Part shown: positions 17,141 to 25,452 of the stretch, in pieces
Numbering within the stretch: the stretch's first letter is position 1
How the letters are laid out: each line of letters opens with the position of its first letter
Assembly (NCBI GenBank): GCA_036265005.1
Contig: DATAPW010000153.1
Location: 1 to 64,000, forward strand
Direction: 5' to 3'
DNA: 64,000 nt
Source of the DNA: JAMXLO01 sp036265005
GTDB lineage: Bacteria; Pseudomonadota; Alphaproteobacteria; Acetobacterales; Acetobacteraceae
Made by a program: the position numbers and the translations under genes
The notes under the pieces: generated by a model
Seen by the model: the letters and a program-made list of their open reading frames with translations, nothing else
Databases searched by the model: none
What the model was told of the DNA's origin: nothing

Positions 17141-18400
17141 ATGCCGGTGACCGCGATGCGCGGATACTGGCATGTCGTATTGGCCAGCTACCTCGGTTGG
17201 ACGCTGGATGCGTTCGACTTCTTCATCATGGTGTTCGTGCTGGGCGACATCGCGCGCTCGTTCGACACCGACGTGACTGCGGTTACCTGGGCGATCACGC
17301 TGACCTTGGCGATGCGCGCATTGGGCGCCTGGGTGTTCGGGTGGCTCGCCGACACGTTCGGCCGGCGGCCGATCCTGATGATCGATGTGCTGTGCTACGC
17401 GGCGCTGGAATTCGCCTCGGGGTTCGCGCCGACGCTCACCGTGTTCATCGTGTTGCGCGCATTGTACGGCATTGCCATGGGCGGCGAATGGGGCGTGGGC
17501 GCGTCGCTTGCGATGGAGTCGATCCCCCAGGAGTTGCGCGGCCGCGTGTCGGGCCTGCTGCAGGCCGGCTATCCGACGGGATACCTGCTGGCATCGATCC
17601 TCTACTGGGTGGCGTTTCCGCTGGTCGGCTGGCGCGGGCTGTTCATGCTGGGTGCGTTGCCGGCGCTGCTGGTGATCTATATCCGGCAGAGTGTGCCGGA
17701 GAGCCCGGATTGGGAGCTGCGTGCACGCGAGGCGCGCGAGCCGATCTGGCACGTGCTGCGGCGCCACATGAAACTGACCGTCTACGTCGTCGTGCTGATG
17801 ACTGCGTTCAATTTCTTCAGCCATGGCACGCAGGATCTATATCCGCACTTCCTGCAGGCGCAGCATCATTTCGGCGGCGCCACGGTGGCGGCGATCGCCA
17901 TCGGCTACAACGTCGCGGCAATCGTCGCAGGCATCGGGTTCGGCTGGCTGTCGCAGCATATCGGACGGCGGCGGGCGATCATGACCGCGGCGTTGCTCGC
18001 GCTGCCGGTTCTGCCGCTCTGGATGCTGCCGAAAGATCCGCTGTGGCTCGGCGTCGGCGCGTTCCTGATGCAGGTGTGCGTGCAAGGCGCGTGGGGCGTG
18101 ATCCCGGCGCACCTGAACGAACTGTCGCCGGCCGAAATCCGCGGGACGTTCCCCGGATTCACCTACCAGATCGGCAACCTGCTGGCGGCGGCGAACGCGA
18201 CGATCCAGGCGGGGATCGCGGAGCGGCTGGGCGGCGATTACCGCTGGCCGTTGATGGGTACGGCGGCAATCGTCGCGGTGGTGATCGCCGTGCTCGTGGG
18301 ATTGGGACGCGAGGCGCGCGACGTGCGCATGGGCAATGCGGTGGCGGCGGTCGGCGAAGGCGAGAGGGATGTGGCGACACGGGCCAGAGCGACGGGTTGA
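17141..18400 (+). CDS. MFS transporter, sugar/organic-acid:H+ symporter type
   Basis: A 419-residue, 12-helix major facilitator. It carries GYWHVVLASYLGWTLDAFDF at the N-terminus with the Asp pair typical of the NanT/aromatic-acid symporter group, the loop 2-3 motif GWLADTFGRRP, and its second-half counterpart GWLSQHIGRRR. It most likely imports a carboxylate. It begins seven bases after the His-rich lipoprotein gene and may share its mRNA. A start five codons later (MRGYWH) is possible. It ends flush against a convergent AmpG-like gene. Confidence 0.85.
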   Translation: MPVTAMRGYWHVVLASYLGWTLDAFDFFIMVFVLGDIARSFDTDVTAVTWAITLTLAMRALGAWVFGWLADTFGRRPILMIDVLCYAALEFASGFAPTLTVFIVLRALYGIAMGGEWGVGASLAMESIPQELRGRVSGLLQAGYPTGYLLASILYWVAFPLVGWRGLFMLGALPALLVIYIRQSVPESPDWELRAREAREPIWHVLRRHMKLTVYVVVLMTAFNFFSHGTQDLYPHFLQAQHHFGGATVAAIAIGYNVAAIVAGIGFGWLSQHIGRRRAIMTAALLALPVLPLWMLPKDPLWLGVGAFLMQVCVQGAWGVIPAHLNELSPAEIRGTFPGFTYQIGNLLAAANATIQAGIAERLGGDYRWPLMGTAAIVAVVIAVLVGLGREARDVRMGNAVAAVGEGERDVATRARATG

Positions 18401-19618
18401 TCAGCCCGCCATCTCCGCCGCCACCCGGTCCCGCCGCAACAGCACCATCATCAGCGCCATCGACGGCAGCGCGGCGAACATGCACAGCGCATAGAATTCA
18501 ATCCATCCGACCTGCGCCGCCAGCACGCCCGATGCACCGCCGATGGTGTGCACCGCAATCGCTGCCAGCGATGACAGCAGCGCGTAATGCGTCGCGGTGA
18601 ACTCGCGCGAGCATAGCCCGGACAGGTAGGTGATGAATGCCGCGTCGGCCATGCCCTGGGCGAACGCCTCGGCGGTCACTGTGGCGTACAGCACGTGGTG
18701 CTCGCCGGTCGACACGGCGAGGAGCAGATACATTCCCATCGCCAGGGTCTGCGCCCAGCCGGTGCGCAGCAGTGCGCGCCCGGTGCCGAGACGCGCCACC
18801 AGCCAGCCGCCCAGCGAGATGCCGGCCAGCGTGCCGCCGAGAGAGAACCAGCCGGTCGCGGCGATCGCCTCGCGGGAGAAACCCAGCGCGCGGTAGAACG
18901 GCGCGGTCATGATGCCGGCCATCGCCTCGCCCAGCTTGAACAGCGCGACGAACGCCAGGATCAGCAACGCGCCGCGCCGCGTCAGGAAATCCCGCAGCGG
19001 CTCGATCACCGCATGCGCCAGGCGGGCGCCGAAGCGCGCCGGCACGCTGCGCCGCTCGGTCGGAGGCGGTTCCGGCGCCAGCAGGGTCACCACCAGGCCC
19101 AGCGCGATCATCGCCGCAATGCCCAGCAGCGCGACATGCCAGCCGACCACGCCGACGGCGGAAATGACGCCGGTGGTGGCGATCAGCAGCGCGACGCGAT
19201 AGCCCCAGATATAGGCCGCCATCGCGGCGCCCTGGCGATGCTGCGGGAACACCTCGATGCGCCAGGCATCCACCGCGATGTCCTGGCTGGCGGAGCAGAA
19301 GGCGACCAGCGCCGCCAGCGCCAGCGACAGCAGCGGCAGGCGCGCCGGATCGGACAGGGCCAACAGTGCGGCAGCGGCGGCGAGGGTTGGCTGGATCACC
19401 GCCAGCCAGCCGCGGCGGCGGCCGAGACGGCGCAGCGGACCGGGTGGCAGGGCGTTGTCCAGCACCGGCGCCCAGAGGAACTTCAGCGAGTAGGCCAGGC
19501 CGATATTGGCGGTCAGGCCGATCACCGCGAGCGAGACACCGCCTTCCGAGAGCCACAGCCGGAAAGTGAAGCCGGATAGCGGCAGCGGCAGGCCGGCGAC
19601 AAAGCCGTATGCGGCCAT
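18401..19618 (-). CDS. AmpG-like MFS permease
   Basis: A 405-residue 12-helix protein resembling AmpG muropeptide permeases: AYGFVAGLPLPLSGFTFRLW at the start, YSLKFLWAPVLDN, and DIAVDAWRIEVFPQHRQG, the long conserved loop of the family. AmpG brings anhydro-muropeptides into the cytoplasm for cell-wall recycling and beta-lactamase signalling; no ampC or recycling enzyme is nearby. The start is placed at the ATG before AAYGF; the frame continues 45 codons upstream, but those codons are made of the C-rich repeat. A GTG nine codons upstream is an alternative. Confidence 0.8.
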   Translation of the reverse strand: MAAYGFVAGLPLPLSGFTFRLWLSEGGVSLAVIGLTANIGLAYSLKFLWAPVLDNALPPGPLRRLGRRRGWLAVIQPTLAAAAALLALSDPARLPLLSLALAALVAFCSASQDIAVDAWRIEVFPQHRQGAAMAAYIWGYRVALLIATTGVISAVGVVGWHVALLGIAAMIALGLVVTLLAPEPPPTERRSVPARFGARLAHAVIEPLRDFLTRRGALLILAFVALFKLGEAMAGIMTAPFYRALGFSREAIAATGWFSLGGTLAGISLGGWLVARLGTGRALLRTGWAQTLAMGMYLLLAVSTGEHHVLYATVTAEAFAQGMADAAFITYLSGLCSREFTATHYALLSSLAAIAVHTIGGASGVLAAQVGWIEFYALCMFAALPSMALMMVLLRRDRVAAEMAG

Positions 19619-19638
19619 CAGCCAGAGGTGCGGGCCGG

Positions 19639-19723
19639 CCCCCACCCCAACCCTTCCCCGCTCCGCAAGAGAGGGAGTGTTCCGCGCCCTCTCCCGCGGC
19701 GCGGGGGAGGGTTGGGGTGGGGG
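19639..19723. repeat. C-rich palindromic repeat, full copy
   Basis: Perfect 15-base inverted repeat: CCCCCACCCCAACCC at 19639-19653 and GGGTTGGGGTGGGGG at 19709-19723. The middle contains a second GC-rich stem. It lies between the AmpG-like gene and the acetyltransferase gene. Related partial copies are at 9356-9400, 32724-32790 and 48256-48316. Confidence 0.8.
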
Positions 19724-19733
19724 TGCCGCGGCC

Positions 19734-20249
19734 CTACGGAACGTCCGCGTCACCCCGTCCCAGCGGACGTTGCATGGACACCACGTCCACCCAGCGCCCG
19801 AACTTCACGCCGGCTGCCCGGAGCGTGCCCACCATCTGGAACCCCAGGCTGGCGTGCACGCCGATAGACCCGACATTCTCCGAATCACCGATCACCGCGA
19901 TCATCTGGCGCATACCCCGCGCGGTGGCATCCTCGATCAGCCGCGCCACCAGCGCCTTGCCGACACCCTGGCCGCGGACGTCCTCGCGCACATAGACGCT
20001 GTCCTCGACGCAGAACCGGTAGGCCGACCGGTCGCGGAACTGGGTGTAATAGGCGTAGCCCAGTACGCCGGTCGCATCGACCGCCACCAGCCAGGACCAT
20101 CCATGGCCAACCACCTTGGTGAACCTCTCGGCCATTTCCTCGACCGAAGGCGGCTCCTCCTCGAACGTACCCGTGCCGGTCAGCACGTGATGGGCATAGA
20201 TCGACTGGATTTCGGGGATATCCGCCTCGGTTGCCGTCCGTATCTCCAT
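19734..20249 (-). CDS. GNAT N-acetyltransferase, phosphinothricin-acetyltransferase-like
   Basis: A 171-residue GNAT protein. It begins EIRTATEADIPEIQSIYAHH and has the acetyl-CoA loop VREDVRGQGVGKALV (about residues 88-102) and IAVIGDSENVGSIGVHASLG, the pattern of the PAT/YncA group that acetylates small amines such as phosphinothricin or methionine sulfoximine. GAGGGCAG precedes the ATG. The much longer open frame reading through the amidase region is not real. It follows the amidase gene by 17 bases on the same strand. Confidence 0.9.
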   Translation of the reverse strand: MEIRTATEADIPEIQSIYAHHVLTGTGTFEEEPPSVEEMAERFTKVVGHGWSWLVAVDATGVLGYAYYTQFRDRSAYRFCVEDSVYVREDVRGQGVGKALVARLIEDATARGMRQMIAVIGDSENVGSIGVHASLGFQMVGTLRAAGVKFGRWVDVVSMQRPLGRGDADVP

Positions 20250-20266
20250 CTGCCCTCGTCCCTCGT

Positions 20267-21460
20267 TCAGACCGGGAGTCCAAGCACGGACGCCGCGTCG
20301 CAGGCAAACGCCAGCAGGCCGCGATCCAATCCTTGTGCTGCGACCAGGGAAAGCCCCACCGGCGCGCCATCCACGGTTCCCGCCGGCAGGGTGACCTCGG
20401 GCAGGCCGCACAGCCCGGCGATTGCCGTCACGCCAACCGTCGCCTGACGGACCACATCCTGTTCGGCGAGGCTGGCGGTCAGCAGCGGCGCCGTGCAGGG
20501 GCTGGTCGGGTAGATCAGCACCGCTCCACCGGCCAGCAGCGGGCGGATCCGCGCCTGCACCAATCGACGGAACGCGCGTCCGGGCGCCGCCACCGCCGGA
20601 TCGGTCGCCTTGGCCGCGGCAAAGCGCTCGCGCACGCCCGGGCCGAAGCGCGGCTGCACCGCCTCGATCCAGCCGCCCAGCGACGTCCAGGCCTCCTCGG
20701 CCTGCACCGTGCGGAAGTGGTCGAAGAAGCTGTCGATGCCCTCCGGCGCGATGCGCACCCCCACCGACCGGCCGCGCAGTTGCTCCAGTTTCTCGAGGGC
20801 CGGTCGCAGCGCCTCGGCCACGTCCGGCTGCGCGTTCACCCATGCCTCCTCGACGCGCAGCAACGGACCCTCGACGCCCTGCTTCCCGCCAGGCAGCAGC
20901 ACCTCGCCGACCCCGGCCAGCACGGACGCGTTGCGGGAGAACCAGCCACAGGTGTCGAAACTCGGCGCCAGCGGGCAGGCGCCCGCCAGGCTGACCGCGC
21001 CATAGGTCGGGCGGATACCGAACAGCCCGCAATAGCTCGCCGGGATGCGCACCGAGCCGCCGGTATCCGAACCCAGCGCAAAATCCGCCAGCTGGGCGGC
21101 GACGGCGGCGGCGGACCCGCAGCTCGATCCCCCCGGGAACCGGTCCGGCGAGCGTGGATTGATCGGCGTGCCCTGCCAAACATTCTCGCCGGTCAACCCG
21201 TAGGCGAGTTCCATGGTCTTGGTCTTGCCGACCAGTCGGGCGCCGGCCTGCAGCAGGGCCGTGACGACCGGCGCGGTGGCGGCCGCCGCGGCATGGGTGC
21301 TGGCCCAGTCCGGATTGCCGTACGTCGTCACCGCGCCGGCGATGTCGAACAGGTCCTTCACTGCGAAGGTCAGGCCGGACAGCCGCCCGCTGGCCAGCGG
21401 CGGCCGCTCCAGGTGTGGCCCGGGAACGAAGGCTCCGACATCGTCGTCCTGCGCCACCAT
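20267..21460 (-). CDS. Amidase, amidase-signature family
   Basis: A 397-residue amidase. The Ser-cisSer-Lys triad is visible: Lys in FAVKDLFDIAG (about residue 35), the Gly/Ser loop GGSSCGSAAAVAA (about 110) and the nucleophile segment GSDTGGSVRIPAS (about 130). It hydrolyses a carboxamide; the length fits free-standing small-molecule amidases rather than GatA. It forms a likely two-gene unit with the downstream acetyltransferase. The divergent region in front also holds the leader of the secretion cluster. Confidence 0.88.
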   Translation of the reverse strand: MVAQDDDVGAFVPGPHLERPPLASGRLSGLTFAVKDLFDIAGAVTTYGNPDWASTHAAAAATAPVVTALLQAGARLVGKTKTMELAYGLTGENVWQGTPINPRSPDRFPGGSSCGSAAAVAAQLADFALGSDTGGSVRIPASYCGLFGIRPTYGAVSLAGACPLAPSFDTCGWFSRNASVLAGVGEVLLPGGKQGVEGPLLRVEEAWVNAQPDVAEALRPALEKLEQLRGRSVGVRIAPEGIDSFFDHFRTVQAEEAWTSLGGWIEAVQPRFGPGVRERFAAAKATDPAVAAPGRAFRRLVQARIRPLLAGGAVLIYPTSPCTAPLLTASLAEQDVVRQATVGVTAIAGLCGLPEVTLPAGTVDGAPVGLSLVAAQGLDRGLLAFACDAASVLGLPV

Positions 21461-21530
21461 TTATTTTGTTCCCGCCTGCCGACTGTGCCATAAGCCCGCC
21501 GCCTCGCCTCGCAGGGCCGTCGGCGCCCGG

Positions 21531-21558
21531 TTGAGGATTTGTTGGTAAGTTGTAAACT
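21531..21558 (+). promoter_or_regulatory. Candidate promoter of the type I secretion cluster
   Basis: TTGAGG at 21531-21536 and TAAACT at 21553-21558, 16 bases apart, are the best sigma-70-like boxes in the divergent region. Transcription would start near 21566 and give a ~165-base leader carrying the repeated 10-mers described in the next entry. Prediction by eye only. Confidence 0.35.
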
Positions 21559-21600
21559 GAAAGGGCATACTGCCGAACGACCTTCCTGCCGTCGACCATC

Positions 21601-21672
21601 CGATCGGATCCGTGCCGATCGCGCGGAAGGTGACGGAAAATGACCGTGCCGATCATATCAGTATCGGCACGG
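21601..21672. promoter_or_regulatory. Repeated 10-mer/inverted repeats in secretion-cluster leader
   Basis: CCGTGCCGAT occurs at 21610-21619 and again at 21644-21653, and its reverse complement ATCGGCACGG at 21663-21672. The last two form a perfect 10-base stem with a nine-base loop. The first copy also lies in a palindrome, CGATCGG at 21601-21607 with CCGATCG at 21615-21621. Such an array in front of a GTG-started operon could be an operator set or an RNA hairpin switch. The function is inferred. Confidence 0.55.
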
Positions 21673-21731
21673 CATGGGAAATCTGGGCAAATAACGCCCA
21701 TTGTCGGTCATGCCTCTGAGGGGGACTGCTC

Positions 21732-24035
21732 GTGGATGTAAACGACGGACACATCTCCGGTTCGCCGGGGCAGGGTCCTCAGTCTTTAGCCGACACCGGC
21801 GGCGGGGCGGACACCGGCGCGCCGCTCGAGACCGGCGTGGCAGGCGAACCGCCGATCAATTCCCGGCTGCTCGCCATGATCGTTGCCGGCCGCTACCACG
21901 GCATGGAGCTCGACCCAAACGAGTTTCGTGGGAATGCCGCCGACAAGTTGCCGTCCGCGGCGTCACTGTCCGCCTGGGCACAGGGCTCCGGCATGTGGGC
22001 GCGCGCCGTGCGGCTGCGCTGGCGCCACCTGATGCGGTTCCATAACACCGGACCGGTGGTGCTGCTGTTCACCGATGGCACTGCCGGCCTGCTGACGGGC
22101 GTGAACACCGAGCACAAGGTGGTGTTCATCAAGGACCCGCGCGCGCCGGCATCCGACGCCCCGGTACCGGTCGATGAATTGCGGCTCACCGAGGTGTGGG
22201 CCGGCGAAGCCGTCCTGGTGCGTGCCAGCCGCGGCTATGCCGAGACCGATGCGCCATTCTCACTGCGCTGGCTGCTCGGCGTGGTCATGCAGGAGAAGAA
22301 GTCGCTGCGCGATATCGGTATCGCGTCGCTCGCACTGAGCATGCTCACGATCTTCCCGCCGTTCCTGGTCATGACGGTGGTGGACAAGGTGCTGACGCAC
22401 CACAGTTACTCGACCCTGGCGCTGATCGCCGTCATCGTCGGCATCGCCATCCTCTACGAAACATTGCTGGGCTATGCGCGGCGGATCATCGTGCTGGTGG
22501 TCGGCACCAGGATCGATGCCCGGCTCAACCTGCATGTCTTCGGCCGCCTGCTGCGCCTGCCGCTCGACTATTTCGAACGGCACCCGGCCGGCGAGACGAT
22601 GTACAAGATCAGCCAGATCCATCGCGTTCGCGAGTTCATGACAGGCAAGCTGCTCACGGCCTTCCTGGACCTGATGACGCTGATGGTGCTGCTGCCGTTC
22701 CTGTTCTGGCTGAATGCGCCGCTGGCCTGGATCGTGCTGGCCTGTGCCTGCGTGATCGCGATGATCATCCTGGCCTTCCTGAAGCCAATGGCCGTCATCT
22801 TCGGCCGGGTGGTCGCAGCCGAGACCTCCAAGCAGTCGGTACTCGGCGAAACGGTATTCGGCATCCGCACCGTGAAGTCGCTGGCACTGGAACCGCAACG
22901 CAAGGCGTTGTGGGACGAGAAGATCGCCGAGGCCGGCAAGTGGCGCCTGGCCTATGGCCGGCTGGGCAACTGGCCGCAGACCCTGGTAACGCCGATCGAG
23001 CGGTTCATGTGGATGGGCGTCATCCTGCTCGGCGCCTACTGGGCCCTGACCGATTCCACCGGCTACGGCGCCGGCGCGTTGTTCGCCTTCATGATGCTGT
23101 CGCAGCGTGTTGCCGCGCCGCTGGTGCAGCTGGCCCGGCTGACCGACGAGTACCAGGACGTTGCGGCGGCGATCGGCGAGGCAGCCTCGGTGCTCAACCG
23201 TCCGCTCGAGGTCGATGCCGCGTCCGGTGGCTTGCGCCCGCGCTTCGCCGGCGCCATCACATTCGACGACGTTTCGTTCACCTATGGCGGGACCAAGATC
23301 CCCGCGCTCGATCGCATCAGCTTCTCGGTGCCTGAGGGCACCATGCTCGGCATCGTCGGGCGATCGGGCTCGGGCAAGTCCACCATCGCTCGGCTGCTGC
23401 AGGGCATCAATCGCGACTATTCAGGCTTCCTGAAGATCGACGCCTCCGACCTGCGCGAGATCAACCTGCGCCACCTGCGGCAGAGCTTTGGCGTGGTGCT
23501 GCAGGACAACTTCCTGTTCCGTGGCTCGATCCGCGACAACATCCTGGCCGGACGGCCCGGCCTGACGCTCGAAGATGCGGTGCGCGCAGCACGGCTGGCC
23601 GGCGCCGAAGAGTTCATCGAGCGCATGCCGAACGGCTACGAAACCTACATCGAGGAAGGTTCGCCGAACCTGTCCGGCGGGCAGAAGCAACGTCTCGCCA
23701 TTGCGCGCGCCCTGATCAATGACCCGCGCATCCTGATACTCGACGAAGCGACCAGTGCGCTCGACCCCGAGTCGGAGGCGCTGGTGAATGCCAACCTGCT
23801 GCGCATCGCGCGCGGCCGGACGATGGTCATCGTGTCGCACCGGTTGTCGTCGCTGACCGAATGCGACCAGATTCTCGTGCTGGAAAAGGGCAAGGTGATG
23901 GACATAGCGCCGCACCGGGTCCTGCTCGAACGCTGTGCGGTCTATCGCCAGCTCTGGGCACAGCAGAATCGCCACCTCGACAGTCAAGGTCCACGCCATG
24001 CAGCTCTCGCCCCGACCCTCGTCCAAGGCGATTAG
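21732..24035 (+). CDS. Type I secretion ABC transporter (HlyB-like)
   Basis: A 767-residue fused permease/ATPase. Residues ~40-175 resemble a C39-like domain without a catalytic Cys, as in HlyB. Six membrane helices fill about 185-470. The nucleotide-binding domain has GRSGSGKST (about 542), the signature LSGGQKQRLAIARAL (about 646), LILDEATSALD (about 668) and VSHRL (about 700). It would energise one-step export of an unprocessed protein across both membranes, with the HlyD-like partner encoded next and an outer-membrane TolC from elsewhere. The start is GTG with GAGGGGG eight bases before it. No RTX or adhesin substrate gene is adjacent. Confidence 0.9.
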   Translation: MDVNDGHISGSPGQGPQSLADTGGGADTGAPLETGVAGEPPINSRLLAMIVAGRYHGMELDPNEFRGNAADKLPSAASLSAWAQGSGMWARAVRLRWRHLMRFHNTGPVVLLFTDGTAGLLTGVNTEHKVVFIKDPRAPASDAPVPVDELRLTEVWAGEAVLVRASRGYAETDAPFSLRWLLGVVMQEKKSLRDIGIASLALSMLTIFPPFLVMTVVDKVLTHHSYSTLALIAVIVGIAILYETLLGYARRIIVLVVGTRIDARLNLHVFGRLLRLPLDYFERHPAGETMYKISQIHRVREFMTGKLLTAFLDLMTLMVLLPFLFWLNAPLAWIVLACACVIAMIILAFLKPMAVIFGRVVAAETSKQSVLGETVFGIRTVKSLALEPQRKALWDEKIAEAGKWRLAYGRLGNWPQTLVTPIERFMWMGVILLGAYWALTDSTGYGAGALFAFMMLSQRVAAPLVQLARLTDEYQDVAAAIGEAASVLNRPLEVDAASGGLRPRFAGAITFDDVSFTYGGTKIPALDRISFSVPEGTMLGIVGRSGSGKSTIARLLQGINRDYSGFLKIDASDLREINLRHLRQSFGVVLQDNFLFRGSIRDNILAGRPGLTLEDAVRAARLAGAEEFIERMPNGYETYIEEGSPNLSGGQKQRLAIARALINDPRILILDEATSALDPESEALVNANLLRIARGRTMVIVSHRLSSLTECDQILVLEKGKVMDIAPHRVLLERCAVYRQLWAQQNRHLDSQGPRHAALAPTLVQGD

Positions 24036-25407
24036 TACTGTCGTCACGGATCGGGACGATCCGACACTGCCGGTGATTCTGGAATTCCAGATGCCGTCCA
24101 CCACGATTACCTCGGCGCCGATTCCGCCATCGGCGCGTGGCATCGTGTGGGTGGTCAGCAGCATGTTCGCCGCTGTCGTGCTGGCGATGGGCCTGATCCC
24201 GATCGATCGCGTGGTGACCGCGCAGGGCCGCGTCGTGTCGCGCTCGCCGACCATGGTGCTGCAGCCGCTCGAGGCGTCGATCGTGCGTTCGATCGACGTG
24301 CATGAGGGGCAGGCGGTGCATGCCGGCGAAGTAATTGCGCGGCTCGACCCGACCTTTGCCGCCGCGGATGTCGGCGCGCTGGCAGCCCAGGTGGCCAGTC
24401 TCCAGGCGCAGGTGTCGCGCATGCAGGCCGAGGCAGATGGCCGGCCCTTCGCCTATAGCGGGCTTGACCCGAACCTGTCGTTGCAGGCAGCGATCTACGG
24501 CCAGCGCCAGGCCGAGTACAATTTCAAGCTGGAAAACTACACCCAGAAAATCAACGGCATCATCGCCGGGATCGCGAAAAGCAACTCCGATGCCGCCGGG
24601 TTCCGCAGCCGCCTGGCGGTGGCAACCAGTGTGGAACAAATGCGCCGCGACCTGGAGCGGCTGCAGGTCGGCAGCAAGCTCAACACGCTGGCCGCGATGG
24701 ACAACCGCGCCGAGATGGACCGGAACCTGAACAACGCGCAGGAGACGTCTGCCAGCATGCAGCGCGACCTCGCTGCGCTGATGGCCGAACGCGACGGCTA
24801 TGTTCAGTCGTGGCACGCCGACATCTCCGAGAAGCTGTCAGATGCCACCAGCAAGCTGTCGGACGCGCGCGAATCGCTGAACAAGGCGCAGCTTCGTCGC
24901 CAGCTCGTGGAATTACGCGCCGATCGCGATGCCACCGTGCTGACGGTTGCCCGCGTCTCCGTGGGATCCGTGCTGCAATCCGGCCAGCAGTTCATCACGT
25001 TGGTGCCGGCGGATGCACCGCTGGAGGTCGAGGCGAACATCTCGGGACGTGACGATGGCTTCGTGCATGTCGGCGATCCGGTGGCGGTCAAGTTCGACAC
25101 CTTCCCGTTCATGCAGTACGGCCTGGCGCACGGCACGGTGCGCAGCATCAGCGCCGACAGCTTCACGGCGCAGGATGACCAGCGCAATCCGTCCGGTGCG
25201 GTGCCGCTGCCGACCAACAGCGGCGACCCGTACTACCGTTCGCGCGTCGCCATCGACCGCGTCGATCTGCACGACACGCCGGCCGGTTTCCGCATCATGC
25301 CGGGCATGCCGGTGACCGCCGACATCAAGGTCGGCAAGCGCACCGCGCTGCAATACCTGCTGGGCCGGGTGCTGCCTGTGGCTGCCGAGGGGATGCGCGA
25401 GCCGTGA
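23998..25407 (+). CDS. HlyD-family membrane fusion protein of type I secretion
   Basis: A 469-residue adaptor. A cytoplasmic N-terminus of about 45 residues is followed by one membrane helix (GIVWVVSSMFAAVVLAMGLI). Then come the lipoyl half-motif VVSRSPTMVLQPLEASIVRS, a long coiled-coil hairpin (about 130-300), a second lipoyl half (ATVLTVARVSVGSVLQSGQQ) and a beta-barrel end. It links the inner-membrane ABC exporter to TolC. The ATG lies inside the exporter gene's last 38 bases with AAGG upstream, so the two are co-translated; a longer in-frame opening further upstream lies inside the exporter gene. Confidence 0.9.
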   Translation: MQLSPRPSSKAISTVVTDRDDPTLPVILEFQMPSTTITSAPIPPSARGIVWVVSSMFAAVVLAMGLIPIDRVVTAQGRVVSRSPTMVLQPLEASIVRSIDVHEGQAVHAGEVIARLDPTFAAADVGALAAQVASLQAQVSRMQAEADGRPFAYSGLDPNLSLQAAIYGQRQAEYNFKLENYTQKINGIIAGIAKSNSDAAGFRSRLAVATSVEQMRRDLERLQVGSKLNTLAAMDNRAEMDRNLNNAQETSASMQRDLAALMAERDGYVQSWHADISEKLSDATSKLSDARESLNKAQLRRQLVELRADRDATVLTVARVSVGSVLQSGQQFITLVPADAPLEVEANISGRDDGFVHVGDPVAVKFDTFPFMQYGLAHGTVRSISADSFTAQDDQRNPSGAVPLPTNSGDPYYRSRVAIDRVDLHDTPAGFRIMPGMPVTADIKVGKRTALQYLLGRVLPVAAEGMREP

Positions 25408-25452
25408 CACGTGGCTGCGTGATCGCGTCGTACACGCCCGGGACCTGAACCA

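Noticed and set aside
19734..21701. 655-codon minus-strand frame that could look like an amidase-acetyltransferase fusion
   Set aside because: Only its last 171 codons (the GNAT gene) code sensibly; the amidase is in another frame, so there is no fusion.
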